From: Nonomuraea endophytica
GTDB taxonomy: Bacteria > Actinomycetota > Actinomycetes > Streptosporangiales > Streptosporangiaceae
DNA: 64,000 bases
Direction of reading: 5' to 3'
Assembly (NCBI RefSeq): GCF_014203235.1
Contig: NZ_JACHIN010000014.1
Location: 186,001 to 250,000, forward strand
Shown piece after piece: positions 39,939 through 48,184 of the stretch. The translations under genes were made by a program, and so were the position numbers. The first letter of the stretch is position 1. Each line of letters starts with the position of its first letter. The notes beneath the pieces are model-generated. The model did not search any database. It saw only the letters and a list, made by a program, of their open reading frames with translations, and was not told the origin of the DNA.

Positions 39939-40220
39939 CTAGGAGCGAACCAGACGCGCGATGGCCGCGGACGCCTCCTTCACCTTCGCGTCCGCCTCAG
40001 GTCCCCCTGTGTTGATCGCGTCGGCCACGCAGTGCGAGATGTGCTCCTCCAGCAGCCCGAGAGCCACGGCCTGAAGCGCCCGCGTGGCGGCGGAGACCTG
40101 TGTGAGGATGTCGATGCAGTAGGCGTCGTCCTCCACCATGCGCTGGAGGCCCCTGATCTGGCCCTCGACCCGGCGCAGCCGCGTGAGGTAGGCCTGCTTG
40201 TCTCCGCTGTACCCATGCAT
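39939..40220 (-). CDS. CsoR-family metal-sensing repressor
   Basis: 93 residues from ATG 40220. RLRRVEGQIRGLQRMVEDDA is the family core. The Cu(I) ligands are Cys in DAYCIDIL, then His and Cys in EEHISHCVADAI, the C-x-n-H-x3-C pattern of copper-type CsoR. No copper ATPase or chaperone gene adjoins, so its targets lie elsewhere or it serves only itself. A -10 box 6 nt before the ATG suggests leaderless transcription under a dyad operator. Confidence 0.9.
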   Translation of the reverse strand: MHGYSGDKQAYLTRLRRVEGQIRGLQRMVEDDAYCIDILTQVSAATRALQAVALGLLEEHISHCVADAINTGGPEADAKVKEASAAIARLVRS

Positions 40221-40226
40221 GGTCCT

Positions 40227-40245
40227 ACGGTACCCGTAAGCGGTA
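40227..40245 (-). promoter_or_regulatory. csoR -10 box and CsoR-type operator
   Basis: On the minus strand TACCGT ends 6 nt before the ATG. Overlapping it is TACC-gcttacg-GGTA, a dyad of the TACC...GGTA type bound by CsoR proteins. No -35 box is evident. Confidence 0.5.
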
Positions 40246-40258
40246 TGACGGGCCGCGT

Positions 40259-41320
40259 TCAGCGAAGTTCGCTGATCAGCTTCTCCCACTGCTCGCCCAC
40301 GCCGTCGGCGGAGTGGCGGGCGGTCGTCTCCAGCGCCCCGGCGGCCAGCGAACGGCGCCGCCGTTCGTCGTCGATGAGCGCCAGCAGGGCCGCGGCGAAC
40401 ATCTGCTCCTCGCCCTCGGGCACGAGCACCCCGTTGTAGCCGGTCGCCACGAACTCGCTCGGCCCTCTGGCCCCGTCGAAGGCCACCACGGGCACCCCGC
40501 AGCCCATCGCCTCCAGCACGGTCATCCCCAGGTCCTCGGTACGCGAGGTCGTGGCCACGATCGACGCCTTGGCGAACTCGCCGGCCAGATCGGGCGTCGT
40601 GCCCATGAAGTAGACGTGGTTGTGCAGATCCAGCTCGCGCACCAGCGCCCGCAGCCGCCGTTCTTCAGGCCCGCCACCGTAGAGCCGCAGCCGCCAGTCC
40701 GGACGCTTGTCGGCCACCATCGCGAACGCCCTGATCAACCGGTCGTACGCCTTGGCCGGCACCCACCGTCCACCCGCCGCCACGATCCGGTTGTCCATCC
40801 GCGAGCGCGGCCACGGCCCACGGGGCAGCGCGTCCGGTACGGCCAGCACCTTCGGCCCACCCTCGACCAGCCGCGTCCACTCCTCCCGCGCCGACTCGGT
40901 GGCCGTGACGACCGCGTCGAGCCGGGGGTAGAACTTGCGCACCGGGGCGGGCACCGACGGCCGGCCCCATTCGCGGGCGATGCGGAGGATCTCGCGCGGG
41001 CCGTACCTGGCGGCCTGGACAGACAATCCTGGCCGCGTCGTGATCAGAACATCACTCTTCAGTCCGCGCAACGTGCGCCACAGGGCCACCTCCGTGCGCA
41101 TCTGCCCGCTGGGGAACAGATGCCTGACGCCCGGCCGGACGTCCACCACCGAGCGGAGCCTGACCTTGGAGCCGACCGGGAAGAAGGGCTTCTCCTTCTG
41201 CCGCCTGATGCTGATCACTTCGACCTCGTGCCGCTCGGCCAGGGCGCTGGCGAGGTTGAGCGTGGACCGGATGTCGCCGCGCATGCCGTACGCGGAGGGG
41301 AGCATCAGGCTGACCTTCAC
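40259..41320 (-). CDS. GT4-family glycosyltransferase
   Basis: 353 residues from GTG 41320. A GT-B retaining enzyme: the C-terminal EX7E motif is SRTEDLGMTVLEAMGCGVPV, preceded by RIVAAGGRWVPAKAYDRLIR and RLYGGGPEERRLRALV. The N-terminus has LMLPSAYGMRGDIRSTLNLA. The donor is a nucleotide sugar; the acceptor is unknown, probably a cell-surface glycan. Its GTGA overlaps the stop of the upstream gene, so the two are coupled. Confidence 0.9.
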   Translation of the reverse strand: MKVSLMLPSAYGMRGDIRSTLNLASALAERHEVEVISIRRQKEKPFFPVGSKVRLRSVVDVRPGVRHLFPSGQMRTEVALWRTLRGLKSDVLITTRPGLSVQAARYGPREILRIAREWGRPSVPAPVRKFYPRLDAVVTATESAREEWTRLVEGGPKVLAVPDALPRGPWPRSRMDNRIVAAGGRWVPAKAYDRLIRAFAMVADKRPDWRLRLYGGGPEERRLRALVRELDLHNHVYFMGTTPDLAGEFAKASIVATTSRTEDLGMTVLEAMGCGVPVVAFDGARGPSEFVATGYNGVLVPEGEEQMFAAALLALIDDERRRRSLAAGALETTARHSADGVGEQWEKLISELR

Positions 41321-42111
41321 CCGCCCACCTCGATCCGCAGTTCGTCGTCCGCGGTGTAGCAGGGCCGGACGGGCACGCCGTCCACCTTGGTCGCGGGATA
41401 GTGCAGGCGGCGGCGTTTGCCGTCCACGTCGTCGAGCCGCGAGCCCAGCCGCAGCGGCTCCGGCAGCCCCTCGACCTCCAGGGACGGCTCCCAGGTGCCG
41501 GAGGCCTCCGGGTCGGCGGCGATGACGTCCACGAGGGAGATCGCGGCGTGGAAGCGCACGCCCTGGACGGTGGCCCGCGCGGACAGGTGCGCGGCCGACT
41601 GCCTGCGGCGCAGCGCGAGACTGGCCTCGTGGCGGGCGTCGTCGTCGTCCAGGCCGGTGTAGGCGAGCAGGCCCATCACCTCGAACCGGCCCTCCCTGAA
41701 CCACACCGAGCGCACCTCGGCCACCGGCTCCGCCTCGTCGATCTTGAGCGCGAGGAAGCCGTTGCGCGTGCGGTAGGAGCGGTAGGCGAAGGTGCGTTTG
41801 CACAGCGCGTAGGTGTCGAGGTGGTCCAGCGAAAAGCCGGGATCCACGCTCCTGAGCCTGGTCCTGGCGCCGTCGTGGCGCAGGTAGGCGTCCCATCTGC
41901 CGGCGATGAGGCCCAGCGGCGCCAGCGACACCGCGAGCGTGGCCTCGCGCGACCTGCCTCCCGGCTTGCCGAGCACCACGTCGCGCTCGACGCCCGTTCC
42001 CCGATGGCGCAGCACCAGTTCGGTGCCTTCATCGAGCGGGTCGTCGATCGCGAGTCGCAGGGAGAGCACGTCAGCCAGAGTGACTTCCGCGTCTGTGACG
42101 ACGACGCGCAT
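41317..42111 (-). CDS. Hypothetical protein coupled to the glycosyltransferase
   Basis: 264 residues, all-beta in look, rich in charged strands (ELVLRHRGTGVERDVVLGKP, RWDAYLRHDGARTRLRSVDP, FRVMG-like RFEVMGLLAYTGLD). It seems to hold two or three repeated beta-sandwich segments, like the accessory domains of teichoic-acid-type glycerol/sugar transferases, but no catalytic site is visible. GGGGAGGGGG lies 8 nt before the ATG. Translation is coupled to the glycosyltransferase. Confidence 0.65.
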   Translation of the reverse strand: MRVVVTDAEVTLADVLSLRLAIDDPLDEGTELVLRHRGTGVERDVVLGKPGGRSREATLAVSLAPLGLIAGRWDAYLRHDGARTRLRSVDPGFSLDHLDTYALCKRTFAYRSYRTRNGFLALKIDEAEPVAEVRSVWFREGRFEVMGLLAYTGLDDDDARHEASLALRRRQSAAHLSARATVQGVRFHAAISLVDVIAADPEASGTWEPSLEVEGLPEPLRLGSRLDDVDGKRRRLHYPATKVDGVPVRPCYTADDELRIEVGG

Positions 42112-42259
42112 CGCGAGCCCCCTCCCCGTCGAATGAAGCCATGCGACGTTGAGGTTACCGTGATTTTCCCGTTATGTGGATGGCGGATTTCCGGCGCTTG
42201 ACCGGTCTGACGTGCGAAACTCCTCCACAAGGGCAGTGAAGGAGTCCGACTTTCCCGCG

Positions 42260-44362
42260 TCAGGACGTGCCCTTGACCGACTTGATCAAGAGCTGCGCCA
42301 CGTCCACGACCTCCAGCGACTCCTTCGCCTCGCCGCTGTTCTTCTTCTCGTTGATGGCGTCGCCGAGCATCACCATGCAGAACGGGCAGGCGGTCGAGAC
42401 CGTGTCCGGGTTGGTGGTCAGCGCCTCGTCCACGCGCTCGGTGTTGATGCGCTTGCCGATGCGCTCCTCCATCCACATGCGGGCGCCGCCGGCGCCGCAG
42501 CAGAAGCCCCGGTCCTTGTGCCGGTGCATCTCCTGGGTCTGCACGCCGGGCACCTTCGACATGATGTCGCGGGGCTGGGAGTAGACCTTGTTGTGGCGGC
42601 CGAGGAAGCACGGGTCGTGGTAGGTGATCTTCTCCTCGATCGGCGTGACCGGGGTGAGCTTGCCGGTGTCGACCAGGTGCGACAGCAGCTGGGTGTGGTG
42701 GACGACCTCGAAGGTGCCGCCGAGCTGCGGGTACTCGTTGGCCAGCGTGTTGAAGCAGTGGGGGCAGGTGGCCACGATCTTCTTGACCCCGGCCTCCTTC
42801 AGCGTCTCGATGTTCTGCTGGGCGAGCATGTTGAAGAGGTACTCCATGCCCAGGCGGCGGGCCGGGTCACCGGTGCAGGCCTCCATCGGGCCGAGCACGG
42901 CGAACTTCACGCCCGCGATGTGCAGGAGCTCGGCGACGGCCTTGGTGGTCTTCTTGGCCCGGTCCTCCAGCGCGCCGGCGCAGCCGACCCAGAAGAGGTA
43001 CTCGGCGTCCTCGGGCATCTTGTCCTCGACCAGCTCGACCTCGAAGTCGAGCTCCTCGATCCAGTCGGCCCGCTTCATCTCGGACATGCCCCACGGGTTG
43101 CCCTTGTTCTCCAGGTTCTTCACCATCACCCCCGCCTCGGACGGGAACGACGACTCGACCATCACCTGGTAGCGGCGCATGTCGAGGATGTGGTCGATGT
43201 GCTCGATGTCCACCGGGCACTGCTCGACGCAGGCGCCGCAGTTGGTGCACGACCACAGCACGTCGGGGTGGATGATGCCTTCCTCGCCGACCAGCGGCTT
43301 CTCCAGCAGCGCGAGCACGTCAGTGTCGGCGTGGCTGGTGTCGGCGCCCTGCAGCAGATAGGGGGCGACCTTGAAGGCGTGGTCGCGCTGGTCGAGGATC
43401 AGCATCTTCGGCGACAGCGGCTTGTCGGTGTTCCACGCCGGGCACTGCGACTGGCAACGTCCGCACTCGGTGCAGGAGTAGAAGTCGAGGAAGCCCTTCC
43501 ACGTCGTGTCGCCGATCTTGCCCCGGCCGAGCTTCTCCGGGTCCAGGTCCTCGTCTTCGAAGTCCACGAGCTTGCCGTCCACCCGCAGCTCGGAAGCGGC
43601 GCCCAGGCCGTCGGGGCGGCGCGAGAACAGCACGTTCAGCGGCGCGGTGAAGATGTGCAGGTGCTTGGAGTTCACCACGATGACCAGGAACACCAGCATG
43701 AAGCCGATGTGCAGGAGCAGCGCGATCTCCTCCAGCAGAGCGCTGGCGGGCAGGACCTTTCCGAGCGCGATCGAGACGAAAGCGCCGCCGGTGTACGGCA
43801 GGTTGCCGTTCGCCGAGGCGACACCACGCGCCAGGAACAACGTCCAGATGATGTTGAAGATCATGAACAGGACGAGCCAGGCGCCGCCCAGGTGCGAACC
43901 GGAGAAGCGGGACTTGCGGCCAAGCGTCTTCGGCGAGTTCTTGATCCGGATGACCGCGAACGCGATGAGCCCGAGCACACAGGCCACCGCGATGAAGTCC
44001 TGCAGGAAGCCGAGCGCCGACCACTGCCCGATCAGCGGGATGTGGAAGTTCGGCCGCCCGGTGATGGCGCCCTGGACGATCCCGCCGTACGCCTCGATGT
44101 AGACGGTCAGCAGGATGAAGAAGGCCCACATGACGAAGAAGTGCGCCACGCCGGACGGCGTCCACTTCAGCAGCTTCTTCTGCCCGAAGACCTCGACGAT
44201 CTGGGCCTTGAGCTCATCGGGTACGTGAGTCCTGGCGTACTCGATGCGTTCGGGGGCCGGTGGTCCGACGGTCGCGAGCTTGAACAGGAACAGGGCCCTG
44301 CGGCCCGCGACGGCCACCGCCGCCACGGTCATGACGAGCGCGAGCACGGCTACCCAGAGCAC
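42260..44362 (-). CDS. Membrane-bound Fe-S oxidoreductase (Rv0338c/HdrD-like, CCG domains)
   Basis: 700 residues. About six N-terminal membrane helices (1-260) resemble a NarI-type haem b module. Two 4Fe-4S clusters follow, CTECGRCQSQCP and CTNCGACVEQCP. Two CCG domains come last, with VATCPHCFNTL, DPCFLGRHN, GFCCGAGGARM and CPFCMVML. The architecture is that of heterodisulfide-reductase-related respiratory proteins such as M. tuberculosis Rv0338c, thought to move electrons between quinones and cytosolic donors. GTG 44362 has GGAGG 4 nt upstream; the GTG four codons earlier lies before that site. Monocistronic. Confidence 0.85.
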   Translation of the reverse strand: MLWVAVLALVMTVAAVAVAGRRALFLFKLATVGPPAPERIEYARTHVPDELKAQIVEVFGQKKLLKWTPSGVAHFFVMWAFFILLTVYIEAYGGIVQGAITGRPNFHIPLIGQWSALGFLQDFIAVACVLGLIAFAVIRIKNSPKTLGRKSRFSGSHLGGAWLVLFMIFNIIWTLFLARGVASANGNLPYTGGAFVSIALGKVLPASALLEEIALLLHIGFMLVFLVIVVNSKHLHIFTAPLNVLFSRRPDGLGAASELRVDGKLVDFEDEDLDPEKLGRGKIGDTTWKGFLDFYSCTECGRCQSQCPAWNTDKPLSPKMLILDQRDHAFKVAPYLLQGADTSHADTDVLALLEKPLVGEEGIIHPDVLWSCTNCGACVEQCPVDIEHIDHILDMRRYQVMVESSFPSEAGVMVKNLENKGNPWGMSEMKRADWIEELDFEVELVEDKMPEDAEYLFWVGCAGALEDRAKKTTKAVAELLHIAGVKFAVLGPMEACTGDPARRLGMEYLFNMLAQQNIETLKEAGVKKIVATCPHCFNTLANEYPQLGGTFEVVHHTQLLSHLVDTGKLTPVTPIEEKITYHDPCFLGRHNKVYSQPRDIMSKVPGVQTQEMHRHKDRGFCCGAGGARMWMEERIGKRINTERVDEALTTNPDTVSTACPFCMVMLGDAINEKKNSGEAKESLEVVDVAQLLIKSVKGTS

Positions 44363-44497
44363 AGGTCCTCCCACAGACGGCGTTGGCTGCCAGCGTACGG
44401 TTGCCGGTCATCCACGCAATGACCAGGTCTCCCCAGAATCCTACCCACGAGTAACATTCCGGGCCCAACGCGACCCACCCTAAGGTCAACCCGCCTT

Positions 44498-44514
44498 CTA
44501 GAACAATGCTCTAG
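44498..44514. promoter_or_regulatory. Possible TetR operator at the tetR 3' end
   Basis: CTAGA-acaatgc-TCTAG, a 5-bp dyad about 136 bp upstream of the Fe-S gene and overlapping the tetR stop. It resembles TAGAAC-type sites of TetR regulators. Weak evidence. Confidence 0.3.
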
Positions 44515-45092
44515 CCTGTGAGATAGCGCTGAATCGTCGGCGCCACCAGCTCCACCAGCTCCTCGTCGTCAGCGGACGCCAGGGGCTCCAGCTGCAGCAC
44601 GTAGCGCGCCATCACCAGCCCGAACATCTGGGCGAAGGCCGCCTCGATCCGCAGGTGCGGCACGCCCAGCCCGTCGGCCACCCGGAAGAGCACCGCGTTG
44701 GTCATGAACTCCCGCAGCATCACCAGCGCCGCCTCGTTGGTCATCGCCGAACGCAGCAGCGCGATCACCGGCTGGCGGGCCGAGTCCTCGGAGGTCAGCT
44801 TGAGCAACAGGCGGACCATCCGCTCGCCCACCTCTTCACGCGGGCCCTCCAGGATCGCCGGAACCACCTCCTCCGGGTTGATCGGAAGGTGCATGGCCTG
44901 GGCGAACATGCCCTCCTTGGTGTCGAAGTAGTGGTGCACCAGCGCCGGATCGACCTGCGCCTGCCTGGCGATGCCGCGTACCGTCGCCTTGTCGAAGCCC
45001 TTCTCGGCGAAGACCGTCCTGGCCGCGGCGAGGATCTCGCCCCGCGTGTCCACGGAGCCCGGCCGGCGGCCGGGACGCCGTTTGACGGTCAT
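44511..45092 (-). CDS. TetR-family transcriptional regulator
   Basis: 193 residues. Helix-turn-helix: FDKATVRGIARQAQVDPALV, then HHYFDTKEGMF. The C-terminal ligand domain starts around HLPINPEEVVPAIL. ATG 45092 overlaps the methyltransferase stop (ATGA). It is the last gene of an isomerase - methyltransferase - tetR operon, an unusual position for a repressor and one that allows feedback. Confidence 0.9.
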   Translation of the reverse strand: MTVKRRPGRRPGSVDTRGEILAAARTVFAEKGFDKATVRGIARQAQVDPALVHHYFDTKEGMFAQAMHLPINPEEVVPAILEGPREEVGERMVRLLLKLTSEDSARQPVIALLRSAMTNEAALVMLREFMTNAVLFRVADGLGVPHLRIEAAFAQMFGLVMARYVLQLEPLASADDEELVELVAPTIQRYLTG

Positions 45093-45847
45093 CTCCCCAC
45101 CGCCAGGTAGACGCGCATCGGCACGCTCAGCATGCCGTTGGGGAAGGCCCGCCTGAGCTCGCCGCGGCGGCGCTCCACCAGCTCGTCGGCCAGCTCGGCC
45201 GACAGCGCCGCCATGTAGGAGTGCGAGCGCAGGTCGAGCAGGAACTCCTCGATGCCGACCAGCCGGTTCCACGGGATCCAGCGCTCCTCGACCACCTCGA
45301 AGGCAGCCGCGATCGGCGGCACCGTCCACTTCTCGTGCGCCGGGCCCCAGTAGCGCGGCGCCTCGGCCGACAGCCGCGCCTCGTGGTCGGCCAGCCACTC
45401 GGCCTGGCGGGCGTCGGCGAGGTTCCAGCAGGCCGCGATCGCGCCGCCGGGGCGCAGCGCCCGCCGGGCCTCGGCGATCGAGACCGCCGGGTCCAGCCAG
45501 TGCCACGACTGGGCATAGGTGACCAGGTCGGCGCTGGCGTCGCCCACGGGCAACGCGTTGCCGTCCGCGACCACGGCGGCCACGCCGGCCGTACCGGAGA
45601 GGCGGGAGACGAGGTAGGAGAGCATTTCCGCGCCCGGATCCACGGCCAGCACCCGCGCGCCGCGGGCCCGCAGGGCACGCGTCAGGATGCCGGTGCCCGC
45701 GCCGACGTCCACGACCGTCGCGCCCGCGAGCTCGATCCCGGTGATCTCGGAAACCGCCCCGTAGACCTCGTCGGGGTAGTGCGGGCGGGCCGCGTCGTAG
45801 GCCTCGGCGACCCGGTCGAACATGCTGCCGAGCTCACGTTCGATCAT
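45089..45847 (-). CDS. SAM-dependent class I methyltransferase
   Basis: 252 residues. SAM motif I is VVDVGAGTGILTRALRARGA, the acidic loop is VLAVDPGAEML, and YAQSWHWLDP resembles UbiE/trans-aconitate-type enzymes. The acceptor is unknown. ATG overlaps the isomerase stop (ATGA) and its own stop overlaps tetR. Confidence 0.9.
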   Translation of the reverse strand: MIERELGSMFDRVAEAYDAARPHYPDEVYGAVSEITGIELAGATVVDVGAGTGILTRALRARGARVLAVDPGAEMLSYLVSRLSGTAGVAAVVADGNALPVGDASADLVTYAQSWHWLDPAVSIAEARRALRPGGAIAACWNLADARQAEWLADHEARLSAEAPRYWGPAHEKWTVPPIAAAFEVVEERWIPWNRLVGIEEFLLDLRSHSYMAALSAELADELVERRRGELRRAFPNGMLSVPMRVYLAVGR

Positions 45848-46653
45848 GTGCGCGCCGCCAGGAACAGCCGGGCGAAGGCGAGCGCCTCGGCGAGGTCGTC
45901 GATCCGCTCGGTCCGCGAGGCCGCCTTGCGGGTGTTGATCTCCAGCACGACCAGGCCGTCGTAGCCGTTCCTGGCCAGGCGCTCCAGCATCGGCGCGCAC
46001 GGCTGGTTGCCGCGACCCGGCACCAGGTGCTCGTCCTTGTTGGTCGTGCCGAGGCCGTCGGCCAGGTGCAGGTGGGCGAGCCGGTCGCCCAGCTTGGTCG
46101 CCATCTCCATCGCGTCGGAGCCGGAGACCGCGGTGTGCGACAGGTCGAGCGTGACATGCGGGAAGTCGTAGTCGACCGGGTTCCAGTCGGGCGAGTACGG
46201 CACCACGTCGTTGCCACGGGCGCGCAGCGGGAACATGTTCTCCACGGCGAAGATGATGTCGGTCTCCTCGCGCATGCGCGCCAGACCCGTCTCGAAGTCG
46301 CGAGCGTAGTCGCGCTGCCAGCGGAACGGCGGATGCACCACGACGGTCTGCGCGCCCAGCCGCTCGGCGGCCTTCTGCGCCCTGACCAGCTTGGCCCACG
46401 GATCGCGCCCCCAGACACGCTGGGTGACCAGCAGGCAGGGCGCGTGGATGGCCAGCACGGGCACCTCGTAGTGCTGCGAAAGCCGCTCGATCACGTCGAT
46501 GTCCTGGCTCACCGGGTCGGCGCCGACCATGATCTCGACGCCGTCGTAGCCCAGGCGCGCGGCCAGTTCGAACGCATCGGGTGTGCGTTCCGGATATACC
46601 GAAGCAGTGGACAATGCGATCTTCGCATTGGGCACGCGGATGACGTCAGCCAC
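45844..46653 (-). CDS. Sugar phosphate isomerase/epimerase (AP endonuclease 2-type TIM barrel)
   Basis: 269 residues. KIALSTASVYPERTPDAFEL, GYDGVEIMV, VLAIHAPCLL, VVVHPPFRW, VTLDLSHTAV and VLEINTRK mark the TIM-barrel strands with metal-binding Glu, His, Asp residues. Members isomerise or epimerise sugars and inositol derivatives; the substrate is unknown. GTG start without Shine-Dalgarno; TAGGCT ends 6 nt upstream, so the operon may be leaderless. Divergent from the next gene by 57 bp. Confidence 0.85.
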   Translation of the reverse strand: MADVIRVPNAKIALSTASVYPERTPDAFELAARLGYDGVEIMVGADPVSQDIDVIERLSQHYEVPVLAIHAPCLLVTQRVWGRDPWAKLVRAQKAAERLGAQTVVVHPPFRWQRDYARDFETGLARMREETDIIFAVENMFPLRARGNDVVPYSPDWNPVDYDFPHVTLDLSHTAVSGSDAMEMATKLGDRLAHLHLADGLGTTNKDEHLVPGRGNQPCAPMLERLARNGYDGLVVLEINTRKAASRTERIDDLAEALAFARLFLAART

Positions 46654-46710
46654 GTTGCCAGCCTAAGCGGGGTGAGGCTGCGGCGTGGCGCATGCGCCTA
46701 CGGTTGACGC

Positions 46711-47409
46711 ATGTCACGCATTGCCCACGGTGCCATCCCGAGCCCCAACATCTGGCACACGCCGCAGGTCTACGAGCTGGAGAACCGCGCCGTCGACCCC
46801 GATGGCGCGGCGGACGCGGCGATGCGGGAGATCCGTCCGCGGGACGGCGCGGTCGTGCTCGACATCGGCTGCGGCACCGGCTACCACCTGCCCGCGCTCG
46901 CCGCGGAGTCCGCCCGGGTGATCGGCGTGGAGCCGCACGGCGACCTGGTCAAGCTGGCCCTGCGGCGCTGCGCGGGCCTGGCCGGCGTCGAGGTGCACCG
47001 CGCCACAGCCCAGAGCCTGCCGGTGCCCGACGCGAGCGTGGACGTCGTGATCGCGCGCTGGGCGTACTTCTTCGGTCCCGGCTGCGAGCCGGGCCTGCGC
47101 GAACTCGACCGCGTGGTACGGCGGGGCGGCGCCGCCTTCGTCGTCGACCTGGACGCCACCAGGGGCGACTTCGGCCGCTGGTTCCAGCGAACCGTGCCCG
47201 GCTACAACCCCACGGCCGTCGAGACCTTCTGGACCCGGCAGGGCTGGCTGCGCCGTCCCCTCGACCTGCGCATGTCCTTCGAGCGCCGGGCCGACCTGGA
47301 GGCGGTGCTGCGCATCGAGTTCACGCCGGAGGTGGCCGCCGAGGCGATCAAAGAGACTCCTGGGCTGGAAGTGGCGTATCCGAACGTGCTGCGGTGGCGT
47401 ACCTATTGA
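46711..47409 (+). CDS. SAM-dependent class I methyltransferase
   Basis: 232 residues. Motif I is VVLDIGCGTGYHLPAL, followed by VIGVEPHGDLVKLA, VIARWAYFF and ELDRVVRRGGAAFV. A generic small-molecule methyltransferase; acceptor unknown. TACGGT ends 6 nt before the ATG, consistent with leaderless transcription. It is not close in sequence to the methyltransferase on the opposite strand, so a recent duplication is unlikely. Confidence 0.9.
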   Translation: MSRIAHGAIPSPNIWHTPQVYELENRAVDPDGAADAAMREIRPRDGAVVLDIGCGTGYHLPALAAESARVIGVEPHGDLVKLALRRCAGLAGVEVHRATAQSLPVPDASVDVVIARWAYFFGPGCEPGLRELDRVVRRGGAAFVVDLDATRGDFGRWFQRTVPGYNPTAVETFWTRQGWLRRPLDLRMSFERRADLEAVLRIEFTPEVAAEAIKETPGLEVAYPNVLRWRTY

Positions 47410-47436
47410 CATTGACGTTGGTGTCAACGTTTAGCG
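47406..47436 (+). promoter_or_regulatory. MerR-type promoter with 19-bp spacer and internal dyad
   Basis: TTGACA (47406-47411), 19 nt, TTAGCG (47431-47436), 7 nt, ATG. The over-long spacer holds ACGTTG-gtgt-CAACGT, with an outer TTGAC/GTCAA. This is how MerR activators hold a poorly spaced promoter. Transcription would begin near the ATG (leaderless). Confidence 0.75.
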
Positions 47437-47443
47437 TGGACAC

Positions 47444-47809
47444 ATGCGGATCGGTGAACTGGCCAGACGGGCGGGCGTGAGCACCAGGTCACTGCGCTAT
47501 TACGAGCAGCACGGCCTGATCAGCGCCCGGCGCGCCGCCAACGGCTATCGCGAGTACCAGGAGGACGACGTCCGGCTGGTCAGCGAGATCCGCACGCTGC
47601 TCACCAACGGTTTCACGCTGGACGACGCCCGTCCGTTCGTCGAGTGCCTGCGCTCCGGCCACTCCTCCGGCGGCGAGTGCGCCGGATCGGTCGAGGTCTA
47701 CCGCCGCAAGCTGGAGGAGATCGACTCCGAGATCCGCACACTGCTCGCCCGCCGCGCCGAGGTGGCCGCGCAACTGTGTTCCGGATGTGTCTTCAAGGGA
47801 GAGAAATGA
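47444..47809 (+). CDS. MerR-family regulator with C-terminal Cys cluster
   Basis: 121 residues. MRIGELARRAGVSTRSLRYY, then GLISARRAANGYREY, is the MerR winged helix. A dimerisation helix follows. Four Cys and a His lie in the C-terminal half (VECLRSGHSSGGECAGS, QLCSGCVFKG), a possible metal or redox sensor. Its stop overlaps the thioredoxin start (ATGA), so it controls thioredoxin synthesis directly, and probably its own promoter by spacer distortion. Confidence 0.9.
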   Translation: MRIGELARRAGVSTRSLRYYEQHGLISARRAANGYREYQEDDVRLVSEIRTLLTNGFTLDDARPFVECLRSGHSSGGECAGSVEVYRRKLEEIDSEIRTLLARRAEVAAQLCSGCVFKGEK

Positions 47810-48111
47810 TCACGCTCACCACCGACAACTTCGACGAGCAGGTACTGAAGAGCGACAAGCCGGTGCTCGTGGACTTCTGGGCCGAATGGTGCGGCCCCTG
47901 CCGTATGGTCGCGCCCGTGCTGGAGGAGATCGAGGCCACGCACGGTCTGGCGATCGGCAAGCTCAACACCGACGAGCACCCGCAGATCATGGCGCGCTTC
48001 GGGGTGATGAGCATTCCGACCATGATCCTTTTTGAGAACGGGGAGCCGGTCAAGCAGGTCATCGGCGCCAAGCCCAAGCGGCTGCTTGAGCGCGAACTGG
48101 GCCTCGCGTAG
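47806..48111 (+). CDS. trxA: Thioredoxin
   Basis: 101 residues with active site DFWAEWCGPCRMVAPV, cis-proline in SIPTMILF and GAKPKRLLE at the end. A standard cytosolic thioredoxin. ATG with AAGGGAG 6 nt upstream, overlapping the merR stop. Coupling to a Cys-rich MerR suggests redox or thiol-stress induction. Confidence 0.95.
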   Translation: MITLTTDNFDEQVLKSDKPVLVDFWAEWCGPCRMVAPVLEEIEATHGLAIGKLNTDEHPQIMARFGVMSIPTMILFENGEPVKQVIGAKPKRLLERELGLA

Positions 48112-48184
48112 TCCCTTTTGTGTAGTTCGGATCGTCATCGCGAGCGATCCGCTCCGCTGAGTGACGGCCCTAACGTGGCCGGTC

